Both the position numbers and the translations under genes were made by a program. Shown piece by piece: positions 31,176-40,289 of a stretch of 64,000 nt of DNA. The DNA comes from Liolophura sinensis. Taxonomy: Eukaryota > Mollusca > Polyplacophora > Chitonida > Chitonidae. Location of the stretch: assembly GCF_032854445.1 (NCBI RefSeq), contig NC_088301.1, positions 2,172,001 through 2,236,000 on the forward strand, given 5' to 3'. Each line of letters opens with the position of its first letter. Position 1 is the stretch's first letter. The notes beneath the pieces are model-generated. The model was not told the origin of the DNA. It saw only the letters and a program-made list of their open reading frames with translations, and did not search any database.

Positions 31176-31854
31176 ATTTCTGAAACAAAATTTCGCCAAA
31201 AAGATCGTCTCTTGGACTTGAGTAATCGACGAGCTTTAGCTCTCAATACACGAACCTGGTTTAAGTTGTTATTATTAGGACAATGATTAAATCTGCGCTC
31301 TGCCTTTTTACAATCCTATATGGCTTTGCAACAGTCATTATCATATCAGGGTTTACTTTTGGACTTCGGATTTGTGGAGGTCTTTGGTATGGTTCTATCG
31401 GGTTCTGTTAATATAATTTCATTAAATTTTAACAAAGGATCAGCAGCATTGAGATTCTCTGGGGTGATATCAGCCACACAGAACATCTCAAATGTCACCC
31501 AATCTGCTTCATCATATTTCCACCTGGCTACACGTTCTAAAGAATTGTAAGTGAGATGTTCCAGGACAATTGGAAAATGGTCACTACCACAGAGATCGTC
31601 ATGCACCCTCCAAGAAAAATCCGGGAAAAATGATGGATCCGTGATAGTGACATCGATAGCAGAATATGAACTATTACCCGGATGTACATAGGTATTAGAA
31701 TCATCATTGAAATAACACAGTTCCTCCGATAAGAAGTCTTCCACTATTTTGCCATGATTATTTATGGTATTGCCGTTCCAAAGGGGGCTATAGGAATTAA
31801 AATCTCACATTATTATCAAAGGTTTTAACAATTGTTCTTTTAAATTGTGCCCCT
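31176..31854 (-). pseudogene. LINE-J ORF2: endonuclease C-terminal part
   Basis: The frame 31744-31346 starts MEDFLSEELCYFNDDSNTYV and continues YSAIDVTITDPSFFPDF, WRVHDDLCGSDHFPIVLEHL and DRTIPKTSTNPKSKSKP. The SDH triplet carries the catalytic histidine of APE-type endonucleases. It is bounded on the left by the Tc1-a element and on the right by LINE-K, which sits inside this domain. The N-terminal endonuclease part resumes at 37295. Confidence 0.8.
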
Positions 31855-32646
31855 GTGGGATTTCCGGGGTGATAAGAATAGGACGTCAGCCCTCTAGTTA
31901 AGCCTGCCGTAAAAGACGACTAACCTACAGCTCTCCTGTGTGAGCCCGGTGAATATAATAGGCTCACATCTTCGCGGTTGTGTGAGACACAACCGGGAAG
32001 CGACCAGTTTGCCGTGGGCTGCGTCCCGTAATCTCCGAGAACGGGATCCTGGCGGCTGAGGGTTTGTTGGTCTTGCGAGATCCTCACGTCCAACACGCCA
32101 CTTTGGCCCTTACGTGGAGAGAGACGGGAGGTCGGATGGGCCCGGTCCGATCATTCGGCTGGTCACGTCAAGACCTACACATGATTCCGTTTGTCATTGC
32201 TTTCAATGACTGTGATGTGAAGTAGGTATTTCCACAAATGCTCTTGTTCGGGGTCAGTGTCGGTGGCTCATGGGTCAATCGGGTAGATTGGATTTGACCT
32301 TTTGGTGTAACTCAATCTGTTCGAGTATACCTTGCGTGGATTTCTTGTTTCTAGTCTCTTTTGGTCATGCGCAGAGGTAGATTGGCCCCTGTTTGCACTC
32401 CATGGCCGGTGGGGGGTACGTGAGGTAAAATTAATAAAAACATATTATGGCTTCCCCTGAAATTATAACCGTGGCTGCTAAGAAAAGAAAAAATGAAGTT
32501 CCCTTAGATATTTGAAGGAGGGAATAATTGTTTTCTTGCCTTCTTGGTGATATCTAATAGTGGTGAACGCAAATTGAAAATAAATCCATTTGAATTAAAA
32601 AAAAAACATTAGAAAGTTACGCAGGAACTTTAAAAGTAAAAAAAAA

Positions 32647-33351
32647 ATGAACTCTGGAGACATTCTGTTAGAATGTTCCAGAAAACAACAATATCTAAAT
32701 TTACTCAAAATTCAAAATATAGGAGAGCAGCCTGTTTGTGTTTCTCCTCATAAAACATTAAACTGCTGTTATGGTATAATTCGTGACAGAGACCAGGACC
32801 TTACCGAAATGAACGAACAACAAATAACTGAAGAACTAAAACACCAAGGTGTAATTAAGGTAAAACGCTTCATAATTATATTAGACGGGAATCTGATAAA
32901 AACGAACACTTATATGCTAATATTCAAAAAAACATCCCTTGGGTCATCTATATTTATTGGGCCGTATAGTGTAAGGGTGGAGTTATTTACACCGAACCCC
33001 ACCCGGTGTTTCTCCTCCCAGAGGTTTGGGCACGGCGGGAGTCAGTGCCGCAATACACTGGTCTGCTCCAGATGTGCGGAAGCAGGTCACGAGGGCTTCG
33101 ACTGCACAAAAACAATAAAATGTGTAAACTGTAGTGGAGCCCACATGGCCTCTTCAAAAGACTGCCCTCTCTTCAAAAACAAAAAAGAAATCATAACCAT
33201 AAAATGTAAAAATAATGCATCATTTCAGGAAGCAAAGCGTCTGGTCTCTGTCACGCATGGCCTTATCACATCTACATATGCAAATGTTGTTAGGAAAACC
33301 ACTGTTTCTGTGGGGGTCCAAACAGTTTTTACTTGGCTCATTGACAAATAA
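32647..33351 (+). CDS. LINE-K ORF1, open 234-codon part (Gag-like)
   Basis: This is the best-preserved ORF1 in the window, though truncated at its N terminus by stops before 32647. It opens MNSGDILLECSRKQQYLNLL and has the CYGIIRDRDQD block that is shared by all copies. A region with IFIGPYSVRVELFTPNPTR follows, then three cysteine clusters at about residues 127-185. Cluster 1 is CFSSQRFGHGGSQC, where the second cysteine reads Ser. Cluster 2 is CSRCAEAGHEGFDC (CX2CX4HX4C). Cluster 3 is CVNCSGAHMASSKDC (CX2CX3HX6C). Expected role: binding of the element RNA. The protein is clearly more diverged from copies E, F, L and J than those are from each other. Confidence 0.78.
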   Translation: MNSGDILLECSRKQQYLNLLKIQNIGEQPVCVSPHKTLNCCYGIIRDRDQDLTEMNEQQITEELKHQGVIKVKRFIIILDGNLIKTNTYMLIFKKTSLGSSIFIGPYSVRVELFTPNPTRCFSSQRFGHGGSQCRNTLVCSRCAEAGHEGFDCTKTIKCVNCSGAHMASSKDCPLFKNKKEIITIKCKNNASFQEAKRLVSVTHGLITSTYANVVRKTTVSVGVQTVFTWLIDK

Positions 33352-33771
33352 CAGCCACAGAAACTGGTCATAAAACCTTGGGGTGACACGACCAGTTCAT
33401 CAGCAGAAACCCATTTTAACTTTCCTGAAAAACAGAATTCTCCTTCAGTATCCGAAAACACACCATGTCCTAATAAATTAGAATCCCATAAACCAGTAGA
33501 ACCTTCATGGAAAGCAAAGGATGACAAAAATACATCAGACAAAAATCATAAAAAAGGATACACCTAGTGCCCCCTTGGAGCGTTCCTCTAAGGCCACTAG
33601 GGACCCAATCCAAACTTATAATAAGTCTGGATCGTTAGAGGATGTTGATCCTTCAATTTCATGTGCAGACCTGATGGGTACATCATCTGCACCTGGGAAA
33701 TCTAGTAGATCTCCCAAAAAGGGTCGTCCTCGGTCCAGACATAAATCGCCAATACGTCTTCCTCCATAATG

Positions 33772-34030
33772 ATTTTTTTTTTGATTGGTGTTTTACGCCG
33801 TACTCAAGAATATTTCACTTATACGACAGTGGCCAGCATTGTGGTGGGAGGAAACCGGGCAGAGCCCGGGGGAAACACACGACCATCCGCAGGTTGCTGG
33901 CAGACCTTCCCACTTACGGCCGGAGAGAAAGCCAGCATGAGCTGGACTTACAGCGACCGCATTGGTGAGAGGCTCTTGGGTCAATACGCTGCGCTAGCGC
34001 GCTAACCGACTGAGCCACGGAGGCCCCTCT
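33772..34030 (-). mobile_element. tRNA-derived SINE at the ORF2 start of LINE-K
   Basis: The flanking duplication is TCCATAATG (33763-33771 and 34031-34039), which contains the ORF2 start codon. On the minus strand the 5' end reads GGGGCCTCCGTGGCTCAGTC, with A box TGGCTCAGTCGG and TTAGCGCGCTAGCGCAGCG after it. The B-box region is shortened (GTAAGTCC), so pol III activity is doubtful. The central part matches the 11638 copy (GGTCTGCCAGCAACCTGCGG). The 3' hairpin lies at 33797-33827, followed by TAAAACACCAATC and an A-run. Confidence 0.9.
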
Positions 34031-34036
34031 TCCATA

Positions 34037-37000
34037 ATGTCTCCCTTAGACAAAATTATACAGTGGAATTGTCGAGGTCTTAAGATAGTTTTTATTGAAA
34101 TAACACAGCTAGTTCAATCTTTAAATCCAGTAGCCCTGTGTCTTCAGGAAACTCACCTGAATAAATTTGGAAACATAAATGATCTCTTAAAAATTATACA
34201 CTTTACAGCACTTATTATAATGAGGAAGAGCGAGCTTGTGGCGGCTCCTTTATCTTCGTAAATAATCATTCACGGCCCTGTTGATCTCGTTACTGAGCTT
34301 CAGGATGTGGCCGTCCGTGTTTCATTGTCGGAAACAGTTACATTATGTTTGCCATATATTCCACCTCATTTTTCTTTGTCAGTCTATGAATTACATAACT
34401 TGAAAAAAAAAAAACAGCTGCCATCCCCTTTTATAATTATGGGGCATTTTAATGCCCATAACACTTTATGAGGCAGCAATACCATAAATAATCATGGCAA
34501 AATAGTGGAAGACTTCTTATCGGAGGAACTGTGTTATTTCAATGATGGTTCTAATACCTATTTACATCCAAATAATGGCGCTTATTCTGCTATCGATGTC
34601 ACTATCACGGATCCATCACTTTTCCCGGATTTTTCCTGCATGAAGATCTCTGTGGTAGTGACCATTTTCCTATTGTCCTGGAGCATCTCACTTACAATTC
34701 TTTAGAACGTGTACCCAGGTGGAAATTTGGTGAAGCAGATTGGGTGACATTTGAGATGTTCTGTGTGGCTGATATCACCCCAGAGAATCTCAATGCTGCT
34801 GATCCTTTGTTAAAATTTAATGAACTTATATTAACAGCAGCCGATAGAACCATACCAAAGACCTCCACAAATCCGAAGTCCAAAAGTAAACCCTGGTATG
34901 ATATTGACTGTCGCAAAGTCATCAATGACCGTAAAAAGGCCGAGCGCAGATTTAGTCATTGTCCTAATAATAACAACTTAAACCAGGTTCGTGTAATGAG
35001 AGCTAAAGCTCGTCGATTACTCAAGTCCAAGAGACGATCTTGTTGGCGGAACTTTGTTTTAGGCATTACTTCAAAAATACCCATGCGTAAGGTCTGGAAC
35101 ATGGTTCTGAAACTTAAAGGCAAAAAGAATAAAGCCAAGGTTCAGCATTTACGAAGTGGAGACACATTATAAACATCTCCGTCTGATATATCCAATAAAC
35201 TAGCTGAAACAATATCTCAGAAATCTTCTGCAGACCGTTTGGTATTAAAAGGACGCTTACCTTTATTTATATCTCAATTTTTATCGGATCGTAATTTTAA
35301 AGTATGGGTCAGGTCCACTCTCTCTGACTCTTTTTAGCAGCAGATGGGTGTACCTCAGGGCAGTATCCTTTCACCCACACTGTTTAGCATAAAAATTAAC
35401 AGTTTGGCTAAAACATTGACATCTGGCACTGAGGGTTCATTATATGTAGATGATTTTCTTATATGCTACCGTGCTAAAAATATTAATAACATCGAGCGGC
35501 GACTGCAGCTTTCTCTCAATAAGATCGAGAAATGGGCAGTTGCCAATGGTTTTAGAATTTCAACGTCTACAATCGTCGGTATGCATTTTTGTAACAAACG
35601 GAAATTCCATCTAGGCCCTGAACGTAATTTTTATGGTGAACCAGTGAAAAGTGTTGCAGAAAAAAAATTAGGGGTTATATTTGATAAGAAATTATCTTTT
35701 ATACCTCATATTAAAATGCTTAAAGCTAAATGTACAAAGGCTCTCGATATAATTAAGGTCGTGTCTAGCACCGATAGGGGTGCTGACCGATCAGTTTTAC
35801 TTAATTTATTTCGTTCTCTGGTGAGGTCTATATTGGACTATGGATCCATCATTTACGGTTCGGCTAGGAAGTCGTATATTAAAATGTTGGATCCGGCCCA
35901 TCATCAAGGTTTGCGGCTCAGCCTTGGTGCTTTTAGAACTTCACCAGTAGAGAGTTTATACGTAGAGGCTAATGAACCTACTTTACATCAAAGGCGTATA
36001 AAACTGAGCCTTCAATATGCTACTCAGCTTAAAGCTCATCCAACAAACCCTGCCTACGACTGTGTTTTCAATCCATTATATGTAGACAAATATACTGAAT
36101 GTCCTAACAAGATCTCTTCGTTCGGTGTTCGTGTTAAGGACCATACTGTGGAAGCCAACATTAACCTGGAGGACATAGCTCCGGTTTCTGTTCCGGAGTC
36201 ACCTCCATGGCTTCTATCAAAACCTAAATTGAAATTTGATGTACGTAAATATAATAAATGCAATACAAACCCTCTTATAATTCAGCAAGATTTTGCTGAA
36301 ATTAAGGCTAAATATTCGGATTATAAATTTATATATACTGATGGGTCAAAACATGGGACAGAGCTGCAGCTGTCTTAGAGCAGCGAGTTGCTTCTCTTCG
36401 TCAATCTTTTCTTCAGAGGCCAGGGCTATACTCCTGGCCTTATCATATGTTTTTTCTGGGCATGGCCAGAGGACAGTGATATGCAGTGACTCGCTTTCTT
36501 GCCTTTTGGCAATTCAGAATAATAAATTTAAAAATCCGTTGATTCTCAAATTATTAGCCATACATAGAAAACAAATTACAAGAGGTAAAGATATCATATT
36601 ATGCTGGATACGAAGTCCTACTGGTATCCAGTATATACTGGATGCAAAAGCTGCCCTAAATAAATCCATATCAAAAGTTAAAATCACTTATACTGACGTG
36701 AAGTCTAATATATTCGTCGCCTTTAGCAGGGTGAAATGGGACTTGCAGATCCATAATAAACTGTATGTATTCATCCTGTCATTGGCTACAATGCCGATAG
36801 TTATGGAATGTCTTGTAGAAACCAAGTAGTTTTAACGAGGTGTCGTGTAGGGCATTCTCATCTAACACACAATTTCATCTTAGATGGGAGCAGTGCTGCC
36901 GAGTGTGTTGGATGTGATGCTCAATGCGGCATCAAACATATCCTGGTCGACTGTGTAGACTTTGCTCATGTTCGGCAAAGACTCTACACAGTCAACAGCA

Positions 37001-37059
37001 TCGCTGGCGAGGTTTTTATAAAATATTTGAAGGCCATTGGCCTATATCATAAAATATAA
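34037..37059 (+). pseudogene. LINE-K ORF2 (endonuclease-RT-RNase H), interrupted
   Basis: The ATG at 34037 (the right-hand copy of the target duplication) opens MSPLDKIIQWNCRG. The endonuclease is split over frames: 34037-34261 with LCLQETHLNKF, 34505-34705 with MEDFLSEELCYFNDGSN, and 34744-35172 ending RSCWRNFVLGITSKIPMRKV. A deletion near 35235 removes RT motifs before the palm. RT palm to RNase H is open at 35344-36378. RNase H continues in another frame (SEARAILLALSYVFSGHG, CSDSLSCLLAIQNNKFKN at 36440-36560). The last part has a Cys/His cluster (CVGCDAQCGIKHILVDCVDF at 36909-36968). The pieces are individually good but no full protein can be made. Confidence 0.82.
35344..36378 (+). CDS. 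LINE-K RT palm, thumb and start of RNase H
   Basis: This is a 344-codon open stretch, the largest in the window. It begins MGVPQGSILSPTLFSIKINS (RT motif B') and has catalytic LYVDDFLICYRAK at residues 38-50. The thumb follows (VSSTDRGADRSVLLNLFRSL, ILDYGSIIYGSARKSYIKML, GLRLSLGAFRTSPVESLYVE), then a proline-rich connection, and FIYTDGSK at residue 330, the start of RNase H with its first catalytic Asp. It breaks eight codons later. RT copies the element RNA at the nicked target; RNase H removes RNA. The ATG at 35344 is an internal Met, not a true start. Confidence 0.85.
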   Translation: MGVPQGSILSPTLFSIKINSLAKTLTSGTEGSLYVDDFLICYRAKNINNIERRLQLSLNKIEKWAVANGFRISTSTIVGMHFCNKRKFHLGPERNFYGEPVKSVAEKKLGVIFDKKLSFIPHIKMLKAKCTKALDIIKVVSSTDRGADRSVLLNLFRSLVRSILDYGSIIYGSARKSYIKMLDPAHHQGLRLSLGAFRTSPVESLYVEANEPTLHQRRIKLSLQYATQLKAHPTNPAYDCVFNPLYVDKYTECPNKISSFGVRVKDHTVEANINLEDIAPVSVPESPPWLLSKPKLKFDVRKYNKCNTNPLIIQQDFAEIKAKYSDYKFIYTDGSKHGTELQLS

Positions 37060-37229
37060 ATTTTAATGTCTGAAATATTTATAGATAAAAAGTTATATAC
37101 ACATAGCTTTCCAGATATACTATTTTTTAATTATCTGATTTTAAACATGTCTGTACTTTTTGTTTTACTTTTGATGTTCTCATCATCATTTCGAAAACCT
37201 TAACCGTTTCATGTTTTCACCTTGTTCTC

Positions 37230-37262
37230 GCCACGATATGAGTGAAATATTGCCGATGTGGC
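37230..37262 (+). other. LINE-K 3'-terminal hairpin
   Basis: GCCAC pairs with GTGGC around GATAT/GAT and loop TGAAATATT; the inner GGC of other copies reads GAG here. It is followed by GTTAAGCCATAATC and CATT-type repeats. The same structure ends copies A, H, J, M, P and Q. In LINEs of this kind a 3' stem-loop can be what the RT recognises; that role is inferred here. Confidence 0.75.
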
Positions 37263-37294
37263 GTTAAGCCATAATCATTCATTTATTCATTTTT

Positions 37295-37770
37295 ATAAAT
37301 GTAACTGGAAAGCTGACAAAGAAATGTTAGGCGGAATATACACTGAACATAATGTCATTGTTTCTGACAATGACACACGAACGGCCACAGCCTAAAGCTC
37401 TGTATCCAGAGCAACAGGGCTGTGAAAAATATTGTTATTTATGAAGATCGAGGATCCGCCTGCAGCTCGGTCTTCTTCAATACAATAGGTGCTATAAAGT
37501 GAATAATTTTTAAGAGTTGTGTTATCTTTGTCCGATGTCTTCAGGTGAGTTTCCTGAAGACACAGGGCAATTGGATTTAAAGACTGATCTAGCTGAGTTA
37601 TTTCAATAAGATTTACTTTAAGACCTCGACAATTCCATTGTATAATTTTATCATATATCGCCATTATGGAGGGAGACGTATAGGAGATTTATCTTCATGT
37701 TTGGACCGGGGACGACCCTTTCGTGGAGATGGGCTAGATGTCCCTGGGGCGGGTGATGTAACTATCACAT
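37295..37770 (-). pseudogene. LINE-J ORF2 start and ORF1 end
   Basis: The start at 37664 gives MAIYDKIIQWNCRGLKVNLI, then LCLQETHLKTSDKDNTTLKN and EEDRAAGGSSIFINNN, an open N-terminal endonuclease of 90 codons with the catalytic-type QET. Upstream of it (37670-37770) is the Arg/Ser-rich end of ORF1. The piece resumes LINE-J to the right of LINE-K. Confidence 0.8.
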
Positions 37771-37784
37771 CCACATCTGATGTT

Positions 37785-38444
37785 TTAGATTGACAGAGGC
37801 ATTACTGGATAACAACTCCTGGATTTATTGTGTTGGTGAGGTTTCGATGTAGGTTCTTACATCGTTATCAAACCATATTAACATAAAGAGATACAAGACA
37901 ACATATATACAGTAACAGAGTGAGTGATGTCAAAATAGGCAACAATGTAACATAGATAATGGCTTCAGGGTTTAAGGAGGTCACTGTCTAATCTGATGAG
38001 GTCATTGTAGGCGCTCGGAAGGGGGTAACTCTATGTTGTCTTGTATACCTGTACACTCTTAGTGTATATATGTTGTCTTGTTTCTCTGTACACTCTCTTA
38101 CTGTATATATGTTGTCTTGTATATCTGTACACTCGTAGTGTATATATGTTGTCTTGTATCTCTGTACTCTCTTACTGTATATATGTTGCCTTGTATCTCT
38201 GTATACTCTCTTACTGTATATATGTTGTCTTGTATCTCTATACTCTGTTATTGTATATATGTTGTCTTGTATCTCCCTTACTGTATATATGTTGTCTTGT
38301 ATCTCTGTATGTTCATATGGTTTGATAACGATGTAAGAACCTACATCGAAACGTCACCAACACAATAAATCCAGGAGTTGTTATCCATAAGTAATGCCTC
38401 TGTCAATCTACACCATCCCAATTCCTAAATGCCTCTGAATGAAG
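37785..38444. mobile_element. Foldback-type element with 136-bp arms, in LINE-J ORF1
   Basis: The left arm (37785-37920, from TTAGATTGACAGAGGC to ATATACAGTAACAGAG) is nearly the reverse complement of the right arm ending at 38410 (GCCTCTGTCAATCTA). A tandem array lies inside the right arm. The LINE-J sequence CCACATCTGATGTT at 37771-37784 recurs as CCACATCTGCTGTT at 38445-38458, a 14-bp duplication with one difference. The last 34 bp (38411-38444) repeat part of the terminus (TAAATGCCTCTG after TAATGCCTCTG). There is no ORF. It is a non-autonomous inverted-repeat element; the superfamily is not known. Confidence 0.82.
38029..38312 (+). repeat. Minisatellite of about eight 30-39-bp units
   Basis: Units begin TATATATGTTGTCTTGTATC and continue CTGTACTCTCTTACTG with small length changes (mostly 37-39 bp, one of 30 bp). 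One unit in reverse complement is present in the left arm (about 37890-37915), so the array arose by expansion of a piece of the right arm. The repeats explain the repetitive open frames on the plus strand. Confidence 0.93.
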
Positions 38445-38458
38445 CCACATCTGCTGTT

Positions 38459-39620
38459 GAAGGACCAACGTCTTCCAACGATCCAAACCTATTAAAAGTT
38501 TGGACAGGGCCCCTAGTGTCCTTACAAAGGCGTTCTGTGGGATCACTAGGTTTATTATTATTTTTATTTCAAGTTTTATTTTTGAATTTAGTTTTGGCAT
38601 TATTATTGTTAGGGGCATTGGGGTCAGGTTTGTCAGTTTGTACGGTGCTACTTACCGGCGTTACTTGTTGTATTGGGGTAGTCTGAGTTGAGCAAGAATT
38701 AAGCTCAGGATGAGCCAAAATTTGGACAGAAGTAGAACTAGGTTTGTTGTTTAAATGGGCCAAGTCAAGGAAGTTTGAGTAGCAACAGATGCTACTCGCT
38801 TGATGACATTGGAAAGCGAAGTCTGTAGAGTTGTATTTGAGGGTGACACCAACTTACTTTCCTCTTGATATACATTGTTTTTAAGTTTTAAATTTATTTG
38901 TTTTTCCTTAAGGAACAATGAAAAGTCTTTAGAGGAGGCCATGTGATCTCCACCGCAATTGCAACACTTAACTGTGTTGCTGCAGTCGAAAGCATCATGA
39001 CCTTCACTACTGCATCGGAAGCAGATCAGTTTATTTTTACTCTGGCCCTTACCGTGACCAAATTTTTGACAGTTGAAACACCGCGTTGGGTTAGGAATAT
39101 AGAAGTTTACACTAACCCTGTACGGGCGAAGGTAGATGTACGACGGAAGGGATTTACTATTGAAAGTCAGAAGATATGTATTTCATTTTAGGATGTTACC
39201 AGCTGTTTTTGTTGTGAAACGTTTCACTGTGGTAACACCCTGTGAATGTAACTCTACAAAATTTTTTTCCTGTGTTAGGTCTATAATATCTCCATCCCTA
39301 TCGCGTATAATGCCCTGACAGCTATTAAGGGAATTGTGAGGGGATGTAAACACCGGTGTATCACATATTTTGTTTAAAGTCAGTAGATTTGTTGATTGTT
39401 GTTTCCGGAAACATTTTACGAGAATGTCTCCGGATCTACGTTTTTTTACGTTTTTAACCGTGCCCGCTGCGCCCTGTAATGCCCGTTTTAAAATAAATGA
39501 GTGGATTTTCGATGCCGGCTTTTGTTCACACTTTGTTGAGAGAACGATGAAAGTCGGCCATGTGTCCTGAGCATTATCAAGGGATTCTGACAAAACCTTT
39601 AATTCCCTTTTTGTCAGCAT
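38459..39620 (-). pseudogene. LINE-J ORF1 (Gag-like), frameshifted
   Basis: The frame 39620-39183 reads MLTKRELKVLSESLDNAQDT, KPASKIHSFILKRALQGAAG, KRRSGDILVKCFRKQQSTNL and SPHNSLNSCQGIIRDRDGDI, ending at a stop in the middle. The cysteine clusters follow on other frames at 39190-38930 (CSSEGHDAFDC-like, CNCGGDHMASS), and the Ser/Thr/Pro-rich tail at 38763-38569. The extreme N terminus is missing next to the 5' UTR near 39640. Role as for the other ORF1 copies. Confidence 0.75.
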
Positions 39621-39649
39621 TTGACGAAGGAAAAATAAAATAAATAAAA

Positions 39650-40270
39650 TATAAAAAATTCATTCCACGTGTTCTCCACCCACCACGGAGTCCAAATGAG
39701 AGCGATGCCTGAACCTGGGGATACCCACCAGGAAACGCACCAAGGACTCCCCACATGAGGTATACTCGAATAGATGGCCTTAATGAGCAAACCCCATTTA
39801 ATTAATAAGGTCACACATCAGACACATTCTACTCGATTAACCAATGAGCCACCGTCCCAAAACGCGGCCCCTCAAACAAAATTTCAGAAATAACATAATC
39901 ACTAAGGAGTGGTGTTACCGATACATTTTAGGACCACGCAGAGGCAAGACGTGACCAAGACGATTGATCGGACCGGGCCCATCCGACCTCCCGTCTCTTT
40001 CCAAAGTAAGGGCCAAAGTAGCGTGTTGGACGTGAGGATTGGCAAGACCAACACGGCCTCAGCCAGCAGGATCCCGTTCTCGTAGATTACGGGTCGCAAC
40101 CCACGGCAAGCTGGTCGCTCCCCGGGTGCCTCTAACACAACCGAGAAGATGAGAGCCTATTATATTCACCGCGCTCACACAGGAGAGCTGTAGGTTAGTC
40201 GACTTTTACGACAAGCTTTCCTAGAGGGCTGACGTCCTATTCCTATCACCCCGAAAACCCACGGGGGGCT
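39650..40270 (-). promoter_or_regulatory. LINE-J 5' UTR
   Basis: The most complete shared 5' region: it has counterparts at 1381-2034, 14206-14779, 18660-19270, 31855-32440, 43905-44325, 50866-51492 and 62920-63498. Landmarks include GATAAGAATAGGAC near the 5' end, GCCTATTATATTCACC, CGGGCCCATCCGACC and CCACCCACCACGGAGT. Non-LTR elements carry their promoter inside the 5' UTR; no core motif was identified. Confidence 0.6.
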
Positions 40271-40289
40271 GAGGTAGACAATGTACTTA

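Larger units (their letters stand above)
31855..37294 (+). mobile_element. LINE-K: longest copy, with SINE and one large deletion
   Basis: The 5' end (CCCCTGTGGGATTTCCGGGG) joins LINE-J sequence at about 31855. The 3' end has the hairpin (37230-37262), GTTAAGCCATAATC and a CATT-type tail to 37294, after which LINE-J resumes. It holds an open ORF1 segment of 234 codons and an open RT segment of 344 codons. A SINE is inserted at the start of ORF2 (33772-34030), and a deletion at about 35235 removes the RT fingers. The 5' UTR and first half of ORF1 differ from the other copies. Confidence 0.88.
27036..40270 (-). mobile_element. LINE-J: near full-length copy split by three insertions
   Basis: Reading leftwards, the 5' end is at about 40270 (GTGGGTTTTCGGGGTGATAG), the 5' UTR at 40270-39650, ORF1 at 39620-37665, and ORF2 from 37664. 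The 3' end is at 27036, with the complement of the hairpin and (CATT)n. Three later elements interrupt it: a foldback element at 37785-38444 (in ORF1), LINE-K at 31855-37294 (in the endonuclease) and a Tc1 element at 29641-31173 (between endonuclease and RT). Removing them gives an element of about 5.6 kb with all domains in order. It carries scattered frameshifts. Confidence 0.88.

Noticed and set aside
33985-34025. tRNA-like sequence (TGGCTCAGTCGG, GCGCTAGCGC) on the minus strand
   Set aside because: It is the head of the SINE; there is no acceptor stem partner or TPsiC arm at tRNA distance, so it is not a tRNA gene.
31840-37310. Precise target duplication for LINE-K
   Set aside because: TTAAATTGT on the left and TTATAAATGT on the right are similar, but the match is imperfect and short, so no exact duplication is claimed.
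38029-38312. Regular tandem units resembling a repeat-spacer array
   Set aside because: There are no unique spacers; the units are contiguous and the DNA is animal. It is a minisatellite within a foldback element, not CRISPR.
38041-38368. Long plus-strand open frames rich in Cys, Leu and Tyr
   Set aside because: All three frames are open because of the repeat unit composition; this is not evidence of a gene.
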